Positions 25,908 through 35,133 are shown, numbered from the stretch's first letter. The stretch is DNA of 64,000 nt from Mucinivorans hirudinis (GCA_000723505.1 HG934468.1:2202798-2266797); one strand, 5' to 3'. Notes: generated by a model not told the origin, from the letters alone. Program-made: numbers and translations.

Positions 25908-28031
25908 ATGGAAGACATTTTATTACGCGATATTAAGTTTTTGCCATCGGTGGGTCCCAAGCGTGCCGAGTTGTTGAAATTGGAATTGAAGATCAGCACC
26001 TTCGGAGATTTGCTGATGCACCTGCCCGCGCGCTATATCGACCGCAGTTCGGTCTATACCATTGACAGTGTTCGCCGTGTAGAGATGCCCTATGTACAGA
26101 TTCGGGCGCGGGTTGTGGCAACGCAAATCCTTGGTCAGGGGCATAAGCAACGTTATGTGGTGCAGGTGATGGACTCAACAGGGGTGGCGGATTTGATATG
26201 GTTTCGCAATGTTGCGTGGGTGCAGAAGAGGCTTGAATTACAACGCGAATATATCTTCTTCGGAAAGCCTTCGCTCTTTAACGGTGAGGTGCAGATGGTT
26301 CACCCCGAATTTGAGATGCCCGGCGTGGCGGGCTCCGCCTCGGCTATGGGTGTGCAGGGGGTGTATCGGACTACCGAAAAGTTGTCGAACAATATGCTCG
26401 GAAGCAGGGCGATTTCCGGATTGGTGCGCACGCTTTGGGGCAAGGTCGAGGGGCAGATTCGCGAGACGCTACCGCCCCATATTATCCGTGAACGGGGGTT
26501 GCTCTCGCGCGAGGAGGCACTCAAGCAGGTGCATTTTCCCTCTACACCCGAAATGTTGAATAGGGCACTCTACCGCTTAAAATTCGAGGAGTTATTTGGG
26601 ATTCAGCTTTTACTGCTTCTTCAAAAGAAGGTCAGAATAGATAAAAGTGAGGGTTTTGTGATGAGCCGTGTTGGGGAGAGATTCAATAAATTTTATGAAG
26701 AGTTGATGCCATTCCCGCTGACGGGGGCACAGAAGAGGGTCATCAAGGAGGTCAGGCAGGATATGTTCACGGGGCATCAGATGAACCGTCTGTTGCAGGG
26801 GGATGTGGGTAGTGGTAAGACTATCATCGCGCTTCTCTGCGCACTCATTGTTGCCGATAACGGCTACCAGAGTGCCATAATGGCGCCGACGGAGATTCTT
26901 GCCAATCAACACTACGAGTCCATCTGTGGGCTGTGCGAGCCATTGGGTGTCAGTGTGGCATTGTGGACAGGTTCGACTCGCAAAAAGGAGCGGGCACGGT
27001 TGAGCGAGGGTTTGATGAGTGGCGAGATTGATATTTTGATAGGCACGCACGCGCTCATTGAGCAAGGGGTGCAGTTTGCCAACCTAGGATTTGTGGTCAT
27101 AGACGAGCAGCACCGTTTCGGAGTGATGCAGCGCGCCAAGCTCTGGACGAAGAACCAGACTCCGCCCCACGTATTGGTGATGACCGCAACGCCCATTCCA
27201 CGCACTCTGGCGATGACCCTATACGGGGATTTGGATGTCTCTCTGCTTGACGAGCTTCCGCCCGGGCGTAAACCGATAAAGACTATCCATAGTTACGAGA
27301 ACTACCGCCTGCGGGTGGTAGGATTTATGCGCGAGCAGATTGCCGCCGGGCGGCAGGTTTATGTTGTCTATCCGATGATTAAGGAGAGTGAGAAGTTGGA
27401 TATTGCATCCCTGGAGGAGGGTGCAGTTGCTCTTGCCGAACACTTTCCACCTCCTGCATATTGTTCCGTTGTGGTGCACGGCAAGATGAAACAGGCTTTG
27501 AAGGATTACGGTATGGATGTTTTCAAGAGGGGTGAGGCGCAGATACTTATATCTACAACCGTCATTGAAGTGGGGGTTAATGTGCCCAACGCTACGGTTA
27601 TGGTGATAGAAAATGCCGAACGGTTTGGGCTTTCTCAGCTCCACCAGCTGCGCGGACGTGTGGGGCGCGGCGGCGACCAATCCTACTGCATTCTGATGAG
27701 TGGCAATAAGATAAGTAGTGATTCACGCAAGCGGCTCGAGGCTATGGTAGCCACTACGGACGGCTTCGAGCTGGCGGAGCTCGATTTGCAGTTGCGTGGG
27801 GCGGGTGATATTGACGGCACTCGCCAGAGTGGTCAGGCACTCGAGGTGAAAATCGCCAACTTGGCAAAGGACACTCAGATTATCGCCGATGCGAGAGAGA
27901 CGGCTCAGGGTGTGCTCGAGGCTGACCCATACCTATCTCTTGCGGAGAATGCTATGCTCCTTGCCACCGTCCAACGCATTGAACGGCAGCGGGAAGCGGT
28001 GGTGGATATTGAGTTGGCAAAGATAAGTTAG
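25908..28031 (+). CDS. recG: ATP-dependent DNA helicase RecG
   Basis: 707 residues, full length. A wedge/OB domain (residues ~60-160) precedes two helicase domains: Walker A GDVGSGKTI near residue 300, DEQH box near 398, MTATPIPRTLAMTLYGDLDV, and the motif VI block QLRGRVGRGG. It remodels stalled replication forks and Holliday junctions. Its last codons (IELAKIS*) overlap the stop of the opposing thioredoxin-like gene by 4 nt. A ~20 bp copy of this 3' tail occurs at each downstream duplication junction (30320, 32642). Confidence 0.96.
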   Translation: MEDILLRDIKFLPSVGPKRAELLKLELKISTFGDLLMHLPARYIDRSSVYTIDSVRRVEMPYVQIRARVVATQILGQGHKQRYVVQVMDSTGVADLIWFRNVAWVQKRLELQREYIFFGKPSLFNGEVQMVHPEFEMPGVAGSASAMGVQGVYRTTEKLSNNMLGSRAISGLVRTLWGKVEGQIRETLPPHIIRERGLLSREEALKQVHFPSTPEMLNRALYRLKFEELFGIQLLLLLQKKVRIDKSEGFVMSRVGERFNKFYEELMPFPLTGAQKRVIKEVRQDMFTGHQMNRLLQGDVGSGKTIIALLCALIVADNGYQSAIMAPTEILANQHYESICGLCEPLGVSVALWTGSTRKKERARLSEGLMSGEIDILIGTHALIEQGVQFANLGFVVIDEQHRFGVMQRAKLWTKNQTPPHVLVMTATPIPRTLAMTLYGDLDVSLLDELPPGRKPIKTIHSYENYRLRVVGFMREQIAAGRQVYVVYPMIKESEKLDIASLEEGAVALAEHFPPPAYCSVVVHGKMKQALKDYGMDVFKRGEAQILISTTVIEVGVNVPNATVMVIENAERFGLSQLHQLRGRVGRGGDQSYCILMSGNKISSDSRKRLEAMVATTDGFELAELDLQLRGAGDIDGTRQSGQALEVKIANLAKDTQIIADARETAQGVLEADPYLSLAENAMLLATVQRIERQREAVVDIELAKIS

Positions 28032-28600
28032 TCGGACAGGGATGAGTTATTAAGGCGGACTATCTCCTGTTTGTATTGCATCCATATTTTTTCATTATAG
28101 AATGGAGCACCCATACGAACAATTCGCATATCTCTATCGAGTAAAAAATAGTGAAATTGCTCTTGTGCAGGTAATAGATTGGCGTGTTCAAACTCTTTTT
28201 CAGTATCACATAACACGGGAATAGGAAACTTATTTAGTCGAAGATTTAAGATTACATCTCTAATTTCCTTGCCTGTGGAAAATATCAAAACAATATTTAC
28301 CTTTGAGGTATCCGAATCTTTATGTTTTGTCAATATTTCATCAGCAATCGTTTTCCAATATGATAACTCTTTTAATCTACAAGAAGAGCAACCCTTTGTA
28401 TTATAATATGCTAAGATTGTGGGAATGGAACCGTTCGGCACGAAAGTTGTATCTCTATTTAATATTTTCCACAATCCATTTTTGGGCAATACTATCTCTT
28501 TGCCAATAAGTTTTTGTGGGTCAGGGGTTGTTTTAGCAGAAGAACACCCGAAGATATTTGCAATCACCAAGACCACCAAAATCAACCAATGTTTATTCAT
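28028..28600 (-). CDS. Thioredoxin-like CxxC lipoprotein (module 1)
   Basis: 190 residues. Lipoprotein signal with Cys19 (VIANIFGC), then a thioredoxin-like fold with C71-S-S-C74 in TKGCSSCRLKEL and a PVLCDTEKEFE block. It is predicted to face the periplasm, reducing or exchanging disulfides. It is the last gene of a peptide / propeller / thioredoxin-like module and overlaps the propeller gene by 8 nt. The neighbouring Cys-rich peptide (29766) is an obvious candidate substrate, but that is inference. It is paralogous to the gene at 30340. Confidence 0.78.
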   Translation of the reverse strand: MNKHWLILVVLVIANIFGCSSAKTTPDPQKLIGKEIVLPKNGLWKILNRDTTFVPNGSIPTILAYYNTKGCSSCRLKELSYWKTIADEILTKHKDSDTSKVNIVLIFSTGKEIRDVILNLRLNKFPIPVLCDTEKEFEHANLLPAQEQFHYFLLDRDMRIVRMGAPFYNEKIWMQYKQEIVRLNNSSLSD

Positions 28601-29723
28601 TTTTTCTTTTCAAAATTACAACACAAGAACTCTCATCCTCATCAATATTCATACTCTTTGTCTCTTTGTATTTTCCAATAAAATCAGGTTCGTAAGCCAA
28701 AAAGAGGTACTCATCACCGCAGCCGACAATATTAAATTTTAACACAGGACACATTCCGTCAAGAAACACATCGTCATTAATAATAACATCACTCAGACTG
28801 TTATATGAATTTACCGATGCCACATTTATGTAATCAACATTATCGTAAACATATTGTGATAATAATAAATCACCACATTTATATAGATTGACGTGCGCCC
28901 ATATATACTTACTTTTAATGCAAAAGTCCATAAATCCTCTGAAATCTTTATAACCAGAATATAGCTTTTTTTCAGGTATTTGGTAAACGTCCTTTTCAAA
29001 TGATATCAAGGCATTTATTCCATCTGACGACACAGAATAGACAGTATCAAGGAATGATTCGTAAAAACAAATAGTGTTGTTGTTTCGGAAAAGATTATTT
29101 CTCTGTATAAAAGATATATATTCGGCTGCCTCTTTATTCAGAGGCAGATAGTTTGCCTCTATCTCGTCTGTTAATGAGTTGTATACCGACACTTTGTATT
29201 CCGGTTTATCGCTATAAGGCAGGTCTTTATATATAACATATCTTGCCGAGTCAAGTTTGGCAATGCTGCGCGCTATATAACTCTCAGGCAGAGTAAAACG
29301 ATTGGTGATAATACTCTGTTCGACTGAGTATATAACAACCTCGCGCCCAAAATCGGCAAGAATAATAATATCCATATTTTTCTCGTCAGGCGCGACATCA
29401 ACAATATTAATTACCTCATTAGCACCTCTGCCAACACCTATTATCGAGCCCATATACTCTCCCTTGCTCGAAACTCTAAATAACCCACCCAAAGCGGAGC
29501 GTCCCATAACAATATAGCCATCAGCAATCGGAATTATTTTTTCAATTTCAGCTACCAACTCACCCTTTATCTGGAAAACAGTATCAAGAGTGAACCAATC
29601 ACTTAAAATTATTTCATTCTGCTTTGGAGTAACATTAATATTATATAATGCAGTTTCCTTGTTATGCTTGCTTTCGCAACAAACAAGCAAGCACAATGTT
29701 AATGTTATTAGTATTAATTTCAT
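28593..29723 (-). CDS. 6-bladed beta-propeller lipoprotein (module 1)
   Basis: 376 residues. Lipoprotein signal MKLILITLTLCLLVCC with the lipidated Cys at 15 or 16. The body repeats short beta-blade patterns (ADGYIVMGRS, KGEYMGSIIGVGRGANEV, IIILADFGREVVIYS) as in the Bacteroidota 6-bladed beta-propeller lipoprotein family. The GxGR..E block is shared by all three propellers in this region. Function unknown; such proteins are often next to small secreted peptides. It lies 42 nt after the peptide gene and overlaps the thioredoxin-like gene. Confidence 0.8.
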   Translation of the reverse strand: MKLILITLTLCLLVCCESKHNKETALYNINVTPKQNEIILSDWFTLDTVFQIKGELVAEIEKIIPIADGYIVMGRSALGGLFRVSSKGEYMGSIIGVGRGANEVINIVDVAPDEKNMDIIILADFGREVVIYSVEQSIITNRFTLPESYIARSIAKLDSARYVIYKDLPYSDKPEYKVSVYNSLTDEIEANYLPLNKEAAEYISFIQRNNLFRNNNTICFYESFLDTVYSVSSDGINALISFEKDVYQIPEKKLYSGYKDFRGFMDFCIKSKYIWAHVNLYKCGDLLLSQYVYDNVDYINVASVNSYNSLSDVIINDDVFLDGMCPVLKFNIVGCGDEYLFLAYEPDFIGKYKETKSMNIDEDESSCVVILKRKNE

Positions 29724-29765
29724 TAATTACAAGCGAATTAATTGGGGAGAAATCTCCCCAATATA

Positions 29766-29972
29766 TTATTTGCAAAATACAGAATTTTCACAAGTGCGAC
29801 CTAATGCACCTTTACAACCTATTCTGTCACTGCTCGAGCTGCAATACGCCAATTTAGCATTATTGTAATCTTGTCCTAACGCATTCACATTCATAGAAAA
29901 AACTTGCGAATAACTTGTATCAGCAGCTGATAGGATGATTGTGGCTCCGATGATAAATAACATTTTTTTCAT
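29766..29972 (-). CDS. Small secreted Cys-rich peptide, NVEALA-like (module 1)
   Basis: 68 residues from MKKMLFIIG. A Sec-type signal ends near SYSQ (23). NVNALG at 28-33 resembles the signature of the NVEALA small-protein family of Bacteroidota. Four Cys follow at 44, 53, 61 and 67 (C-x8-C-x7-C-x5-C). The longer open frame upstream runs through the promoter, so this Met is chosen. It has its own promoter (30015..30022). Possibly a secreted or modified peptide; function unknown. Confidence 0.7.
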   Translation of the reverse strand: MKKMLFIIGATIILSAADTSYSQVFSMNVNALGQDYNNAKLAYCSSSSDRIGCKGALGRTCENSVFCK

Positions 29973-30014
29973 TTTTCTGTTTTTAGTGGTTAATACTGTT
30001 TTGGATATCCACCA

Positions 30015-30022
30015 CAAAACTA
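30015..30022 (-). promoter_or_regulatory. -7 box of peptide module 1
   Basis: TAGTTTTG on the minus strand, conserved at the same place in modules 2 (32334..32341) and 3 (35425..35432), ~42 nt before the ATG. Confidence 0.5.
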
Positions 30023-30074
30023 AAAAAACAACCACTCCTCCAGCCGGTTTTCATTAGAAACTCATTAGTAATAT

Positions 30075-30247
30075 CATTAGTGTCCCATAAAAATATTTTT
30101 TAACTCTCTTTGCGGGCTTGACCCGCAATCTTCAATGACAAAAAAAGAAGTTTATTAATTCAAATTGGCACAATAAAATATTGCATATAAATTACTTGTT
30201 ATGAGATAATTATATGCAGTTTGCATAATTTTTATGGGACACTAATG
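30075..30247. mobile_element. MITE-like element, copy 1
   Basis: A 173 bp AT-rich element with perfect 20 bp terminal inverted repeats (CATTAGTGTCCCATAAAAAT). It is flanked by perfect 9 bp direct repeats TAGTAATAT (30066..30074 and 30248..30256). An internal hairpin GCGGG/CCCGC is present. It has no transposase frame. The 9 bp target duplication suggests a DDE transposase of an IS4-like or similar group acting in trans (inference). The same element in the same site is at 32397..32569. Confidence 0.8.
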
Positions 30248-30319
30248 TAGTAATATATTTTCTTAATTGCCATTATTACCCTATTGCTATGAGAGAAATT
30301 TCCCTAACCATATGTCAAT

Positions 30320-30342
30320 ATTGAGTTGGCAAAGATAAGTTA
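30320..30342 (+). repeat. recG 3'-tail scar, copy 1
   Basis: ATTGAGTTGGCAAAGATAAG followed by TTA, identical to the last codons of recG (28008..28030). It sits at the 3' end of the module 2 thioredoxin-like gene, marking the junction of a tandem duplication that took a little of recG with it. Confidence 0.8.
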
Positions 30343-30900
30343 ATCGGACAGGGATGAGTTAATTTTTGCTATCTCCTGCTTATAGCGATTCCACATTTTT
30401 TCGTTAAATAGCGGCGAGCCGATTAGTTTAACCTTATTCTCTTTGTCCAAAAGAAAGCAGTGTAACAGTTCATTGTCAGGTAATAGATTATCTCTTTCAA
30501 ACTCTTTCTCGGTATCACAGAGTATTGGGTAAGGAAACTTATGCTGTTGTAGTGCAATTTTCAACGCTTGCTTATCTTTCTTAGCAGAAATGACAAATAC
30601 AAATTCAACTTTTGATGTATCCGAGTTATACGGCATATTTTCAATTTCTTGAATAATGCTCTTCCAAACCAAAAGTTCTCTTAGCCTACAAGAAGTACAT
30701 CCTTGTGAATCATAATAAACAAGAATTTTAGGCTTGTTTTGCTCCAGTGTTCGCGTCGTGTCATTATTCAAGAGAATCCACTGACCGCTGGTCGGCAAGT
30801 TCATTTGTCTATTTAATATTTTTTGTAAATCAGGATTCTTTTGGTTGCTCGAACAAGCAACCAAAAGAAAAACCGATAAAACGGCAACTATTCTATTCAT
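30340..30900 (-). CDS. Thioredoxin-like CxxC lipoprotein (module 2)
   Basis: 186 residues. Lipidated Cys16 (VFLLVACSS), thioredoxin-like fold with C68-T-S-C71 in SQGCTSCRLREL, and the PILCDTEKEFERDNLLP block shared with the module 1 copy. It keeps the same C-terminal codons (NSSLSD, stop within the recG scar). It overlaps the propeller gene by 4 nt. Predicted periplasmic thiol-disulfide role, possibly on the adjacent peptide (inference). Confidence 0.78.
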   Translation of the reverse strand: MNRIVAVLSVFLLVACSSNQKNPDLQKILNRQMNLPTSGQWILLNNDTTRTLEQNKPKILVYYDSQGCTSCRLRELLVWKSIIQEIENMPYNSDTSKVEFVFVISAKKDKQALKIALQQHKFPYPILCDTEKEFERDNLLPDNELLHCFLLDKENKVKLIGSPLFNEKMWNRYKQEIAKINSSLSD

Positions 30901-32027
30901 TTGGTTTCAATTATTATTGCTTTAACTATCGAAACAGTCTGATTATCCTCATCCATCTTATAGAGATACAGTGATTTTCCATCATTTCCGGCTAAAGAGA
31001 AACCTTTGGGAATAGTCGCATCACACATCAGCACATTATCTCTATAAATCTGCAAACCATCATTTGCCATGTCCGCATCACCTCTTCTATATACTCTGAC
31101 AACCATTTCACCCCCTTTTAGAACTCTTATTTTTTCATAATAACCCTTCGTTTCTCTTTCAGTAGTGATATCGTCATATAGATTATCTGATGGTGACAAT
31201 TCCCGATAGTTTACATTCATATTGACACCACTATTTCCATAAGTTGAAATATTGTTAAATGCTTTGTCAAGTTTATACACCAATGAATCTGCCTCGAAAG
31301 AGAGATACATATTATTTTGCGAGTCAAAATCGAAGGTGCAACCGCCGAATGCTTTCCAATGGTTTTTAAGGTAACCCGACGAATATTTTCCTATCAAATT
31401 TTCGGGCTGACTATTTTCAATGTCTATTTTCAGGACAGTGTAACCCTCGCCAAAATATTTATCTTTCTCATTAATAATATCAATTCGTCTTAAAGATGAA
31501 GCTGAAAATATTTTTCCGTCCATCAGTTTTACGCCTCTATTTCTTTGTGCCCAAGTGTAAATCATTGGGTTGTTTCCGCGGACATCACCCGATGATGTTT
31601 CTCTGACCATTGTCTTTACATAACCATTGTTTATCATACTGAACGTTGAATCATATATATAGTAGGCGAGGTCTGAAAAAATCAAATAGGTCGAATCACT
31701 TACTCCAAAGTTAGTTATTTCTGTCGTTGGAATTTCACGACGTGACCTGCCGTATCCCAATACGCTACGTTGGAATTTCCCTGTAGTATCGAAAATATTT
31801 AATTTCCCTGTTGTAACATCAGCATAAAGAATATTGGAGTTGTTGAAATCTACAAAACCGACAGCCGAAATATCAATGGTTGTATCTAATTTGAAACAAT
31901 CTGAGAAACACAACTCGTATTTTTTATCTATCTCGCCGCTGTATGCAATCTCATAAGGTGATTGTTCCCCATTGTTACAAGAAACCAATAACGGTAACAA
32001 GAGTAGTAGTATGTTCTTTGTCATCAT
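30897..32027 (-). CDS. 6-bladed beta-propeller lipoprotein (module 2)
   Basis: 376 residues. Lipoprotein signal MMTKNILLLLLPLLVSC (Cys17). Blade-like repeats include NNSNILYADVTTGKLNIF and KFQRSVLGYGRSRREIP, the latter matching the GRG..E block of the other propellers. Same length as module 1's propeller but clearly diverged. It follows the peptide gene at 32080 by 52 nt and overlaps the thioredoxin-like gene, so the three genes form one operon. Confidence 0.8.
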   Translation of the reverse strand: MMTKNILLLLLPLLVSCNNGEQSPYEIAYSGEIDKKYELCFSDCFKLDTTIDISAVGFVDFNNSNILYADVTTGKLNIFDTTGKFQRSVLGYGRSRREIPTTEITNFGVSDSTYLIFSDLAYYIYDSTFSMINNGYVKTMVRETSSGDVRGNNPMIYTWAQRNRGVKLMDGKIFSASSLRRIDIINEKDKYFGEGYTVLKIDIENSQPENLIGKYSSGYLKNHWKAFGGCTFDFDSQNNMYLSFEADSLVYKLDKAFNNISTYGNSGVNMNVNYRELSPSDNLYDDITTERETKGYYEKIRVLKGGEMVVRVYRRGDADMANDGLQIYRDNVLMCDATIPKGFSLAGNDGKSLYLYKMDEDNQTVSIVKAIIIETK

Positions 32028-32079
32028 ACTTTCTATTAGTTAAGAGCATCCGATGTGCTCAGATGCTCTTAATGGGTGG

Positions 32080-32289
32080 TTATTTACTGCAATCGTTTGC
32101 TACTTTACAAGATGCCCCGAGATTGTCGGCGTAACAACCAGTCTCGTCTGAACCCTTTTTGCCGCAATATTTCTTTACAGCACACTCAGCATCTAACTTG
32201 GTTTTTTTCTGAGTTTGAGAATAGGCAAAGTTTACTGCGCCTGCCGCCAAAAATAGCGCTCCTGCGATGATGGCTAATTTCTTTTTCAT
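32080..32289 (-). CDS. Small secreted Cys-rich peptide (module 2)
   Basis: 69 residues with signal MKKKLAIIAGALFLAAGAVNFAYSQ-type (cleavage near 25; written here only as its class). The mature part is Lys-rich with Cys at 36, 42, 52, 61 and 67. The last four (C-x9-C-x8-C-x5-C, ending in SK) match the framework of the module 1 peptide. The NVEALA-like motif is absent. Promoter at 32334..32341. Confidence 0.7.
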   Translation of the reverse strand: MKKKLAIIAGALFLAAGAVNFAYSQTQKKTKLDAECAVKKYCGKKGSDETGCYADNLGASCKVANDCSK

Positions 32290-32396
32290 TTCCCTTAATT
32301 TTTAGTGGTTAATACTGTTTTGGATATCCACCACAAAACTAAAAAAAAAACAACCACTCCTCCAGCCGGTTTTCATTAGAAACTCATTAGTAATAT

Positions 32397-32569
32397 CATT
32401 AGTGTCCCATAAAAATATTTTTTAACTGTCTTTGCGGGCTTGACCCGCAATCTTCAATGACAAAAAATGAAGTTTATTAATTCAAATTGGCACAATAAAA
32501 TATTGCATATAAATTACTTGTTATGAGATAATTATATGCAGTTTGCATAATTTTTATGGGACACTAATG
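32397..32569. mobile_element. MITE-like element, copy 2
   Basis: Same 173 bp element as at 30075..30247 with the same 20 bp inverted repeats and the same flanking TAGTAATAT direct repeats (32388..32396, 32570..32578). Identical flanks show that it was copied by the tandem duplication and not by a second insertion. Confidence 0.8.
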
Positions 32570-32641
32570 TAGTAATATATTTTCTTAATTGCCATTATTA
32601 CCCTATTGCTATGAGAGAAATTTCCCTAACCATATGTCAAT

Positions 32642-32664
32642 ATTGAGCTGGCGAAGATAAGTTG
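32642..32664 (+). repeat. recG 3'-tail scar, copy 2
   Basis: ATTGAGCTGGCGAAGATAAG followed by TTG: the recG tail with two base changes, both silent in the recG frame. It marks the module 2 / module 3 junction, 8 nt past the stop of the gene at 32672. Confidence 0.7.
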
Positions 32665-32671
32665 ATAACAA

Positions 32672-33898
32672 CTACTCGAACTTCACCCCATATACCAAAG
32701 GGTATATATCTTTGACACTCTTCTGGTAATAGGCTTTAATCATCTCACCAAAATTTTTCGGGGATGATTCGTGCAGCGTCTCTCCCGTACTAATATTGAG
32801 GTCGAAACGTGCCATTGCATTGCGGGCGACTTGGGTGGCAAAGCTATTCGATGGGAAGCTCAAATCTCGTCGAACCCTCTCCATATCAACACCATCAAAC
32901 TTTACGCCCGCCCACTTCTTTTCTATGTAACTGCCATAGTAATAGTCAATACTCTTGAGCATACTTATAGACTTCATCATCTTTCTGAGCTGTGCAACCC
33001 CCTTGGGTTGAACGAAATCCGTAAAGTAATAACACTCATACTCCGATAGTTTGGTCTGAATTGGGTTCACCCTAGAGTTGAGTTGAATCTGATAATGATC
33101 ACCACCGCCACACTCAACCCACTTAACTTTGTATGATATACGTGAGGTAACAACCCTGCCGCCCAATAGTGAGTATCGAATATCCGCCTGAGCCACGGTA
33201 GCGTTAATGTTACTGTGGGGTGTCGTTTTATAGATATGCGTAGTATAATAATCCACAATATCAGAGATATCCACACGCTCCGTGTAACTCTTAGTCTCGT
33301 TAAAATATATCTTACCTTTGGCTAATATTCTCACGCCCTTGGGGAAAGCGGTAGGGAGGGTCTCAAAAGAGATCACCGTAATGTTGTCGCCGTCGGTGTT
33401 CTTCTCTCTCTTTACTATTTGATAGCTGAAAAACTTGACCATTGAGGGGTTCAGTGGTCCGCACACCTCCACGGCTCTCTTTATCGCAAGGGCGTTGGTT
33501 GTGCCCGGCGAGGCAGTGTAGTATGAAGCCGGATTGTCCGGTCTGCTATCATTGGTGCTGGCTGCATTGATGACCTTTCCATTTTCAAAAATATCGCTCC
33601 GCATCACCGTAAGGGGGGCATAGAGGATTTCGTTTGCAGGGTTGCCGTCAAAATATGGCTGTTTGGGCGACTGGTTGAACTCAGTAAAACCCATAATCAT
33701 CTGTATGGCCTCGAACTGAACATATTTGTCGTTTTGTGAAATAGTCCGAGCCTGAACGGCACGCGCAAAATAGTCTCTACAACATCCCCCACTGAATGAC
33801 TTGGCAATGCGTTTTGCCAACGCCGCCGCCGCATCGTTCTGCGAAAAGGATAGTGATGCCACAAGGGAGAGAGTGGAGATAAGGAATATTCTTTTCAT
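32672..33898 (-). CDS. Secreted protein of unknown function (module 3)
   Basis: 408 residues with a Sec signal MKRIFLISTLSLVASLSFSQ. I do not recognise the family with certainty. It is beta-rich in look, with GGCCRDYFARAVQARTISQN early, VISFETLPTAFPKGVRILAKG in the middle (similar in style to the beta-stranded body of carboxypeptidase-regulatory-like proteins), and SLKSIDYYYG-like aromatic stretches late. It takes the place of the thioredoxin-like gene in module 3 and overlaps the propeller gene by 4 nt. It may process or display the module's peptide, but nothing in the sequence proves this. Confidence 0.65.
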   Translation of the reverse strand: MKRIFLISTLSLVASLSFSQNDAAAALAKRIAKSFSGGCCRDYFARAVQARTISQNDKYVQFEAIQMIMGFTEFNQSPKQPYFDGNPANEILYAPLTVMRSDIFENGKVINAASTNDSRPDNPASYYTASPGTTNALAIKRAVEVCGPLNPSMVKFFSYQIVKREKNTDGDNITVISFETLPTAFPKGVRILAKGKIYFNETKSYTERVDISDIVDYYTTHIYKTTPHSNINATVAQADIRYSLLGGRVVTSRISYKVKWVECGGGDHYQIQLNSRVNPIQTKLSEYECYYFTDFVQPKGVAQLRKMMKSISMLKSIDYYYGSYIEKKWAGVKFDGVDMERVRRDLSFPSNSFATQVARNAMARFDLNISTGETLHESSPKNFGEMIKAYYQKSVKDIYPLVYGVKFE

Positions 33899-35010
33899 TT
33901 TTCTAATTTGAATTTATACGAGCTGATTTCCTCTCTTGCTTCATCACAAATAAACGCCGAGTAGTAGTATGGTTCAATGTAGGCTGCAATTTCCACCCCT
34001 TTGGGGGTCTCCACATCGGCAATCAATACCCCATCCTCATATATCTGCAAACCATCATATTGCGAATGAGTACCTTTTTTGTAACTCCTGAAAACTTTGC
34101 CGTTTACCAAACTGACACGGTCATAATAGCCCCTTTTCATTCTTTGAAGAGGATACTCTGCTCTGAAATTGTCCATCTCCACCATATTGTAATTCCTATC
34201 CATATCCTTACCCGAATATCCGAAAGAACTCTTGATATTAAAATTTTTGTCGTAAACATATATCAATGAGTCAAGTTCGTATGTTAGATAGAAATCACCG
34301 TTAGAGCGGTCTATGTCGAAAGTGAAATAGGGAAAGGCATTGCCCTCTGATTTGGCAAGTTCCGGAGTGTGTCTGCCGAGAACTTTCACTATCTCCATTT
34401 TGTTGGCATCGATACGTGCCAAAACCCTCGCTTGGGTGGCAAAATCGGGCGTTAAAATATTCAACATCTCGGAATCTGCCACAATGGCAATATAAACGTT
34501 ATCACCGTATGACTTAAATGTGTACTTTTCGTCCAAGAAGGCATAAATACCCTCCACTTGGTCATACATACCCTTGTCGGTGATTCCGAGCTTCATACCG
34601 AGCATCCTCTTGGTCTGCTCCTTCCTACGGAATGAAGAGTCTACGACAATCCACTCATTAGTAGCACCCAGAAAAATAATATCGTTATCTTGAGTGATAG
34701 CGGCAACCTCAATATTGCCCATCGGCAACTCCCGCGAGGAATTCCCTCTGCCAAGATGACGTTGGAGTAAATCCCCGTTCCTGTCGAACTCATATACCCA
34801 CATAAAGACCCTATCCACAAACAGCAATCTATCCTCTTTTTGCAGAGTCAAACCCGAGTAAGAAGTGTGTATGGAATCAAATCGATAAGACTCAAAGTCA
34901 ATGCTTTGGTATTTTATATTCGGCTTTTTATTATCGGGCGTGCAAAAAAAGCTATCTCTCTTTGTGCAGGATGTGAGCACGATAAATAATAGTAGAGCAA
35001 TTTTTCTCAT
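33895..35010 (-). CDS. 6-bladed beta-propeller lipoprotein (module 3)
   Basis: 371 residues. Lipoprotein signal MRKIALLLFIVLTSC (Cys15). Blade-like repeats include EDRLLFVDRVFMWVYEFD and GDLLQRHLGRGNSSRELPMG; the GRG..E block is as in modules 1 and 2. Family role unknown; predicted outer-membrane or periplasmic lipoprotein. It lies 123 nt after the peptide gene at 35134. Confidence 0.8.
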   Translation of the reverse strand: MRKIALLLFIVLTSCTKRDSFFCTPDNKKPNIKYQSIDFESYRFDSIHTSYSGLTLQKEDRLLFVDRVFMWVYEFDRNGDLLQRHLGRGNSSRELPMGNIEVAAITQDNDIIFLGATNEWIVVDSSFRRKEQTKRMLGMKLGITDKGMYDQVEGIYAFLDEKYTFKSYGDNVYIAIVADSEMLNILTPDFATQARVLARIDANKMEIVKVLGRHTPELAKSEGNAFPYFTFDIDRSNGDFYLTYELDSLIYVYDKNFNIKSSFGYSGKDMDRNYNMVEMDNFRAEYPLQRMKRGYYDRVSLVNGKVFRSYKKGTHSQYDGLQIYEDGVLIADVETPKGVEIAAYIEPYYYSAFICDEAREEISSYKFKLEK

Positions 35011-35133
35011 ATTATGATTAAGATATGAAGCAAAAAGGTGGTTGAATTTCTTGAAAGTATGTGCAATAATAGCTATATCCGTCTTACATATTCAACCACC
35101 CAAAGTCGCAGAACGTTCTTGTAATGCAAATTA

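Larger units (their letters stand above)
29973..30319 (-). promoter_or_regulatory. Peptide promoter/leader of module 1, no gene
   Basis: A ~350 nt region. Next to the gene is a ~50 nt block shared with the other two modules: -7 box TAGTTTTG (30015..30022), then the palindrome TGGATATCCA inside GTGG...CCAC. Further out lie a MITE-like element (30075..30247) and ~60 nt ending at the recG-tail scar. No open frame of note. Confidence 0.6.
32290..32671 (-). promoter_or_regulatory. Peptide promoter/leader of module 2, no gene
   Basis: Near-identical to 29973..30342: the shared promoter block with -7 box TAGTTTTG (32334..32341), the MITE-like element, and the recG scar at the far end. No gene seen. 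Confidence 0.6.

Noticed and set aside
26610-27065. Long minus-strand open frames inside recG
   Set aside because: They are shadows of the recG coding frame with no recognisable motifs.
30320-30342. A coding extension at the recG-like tail
   Set aside because: No open frame leads into it; it is explained as a duplication scar.
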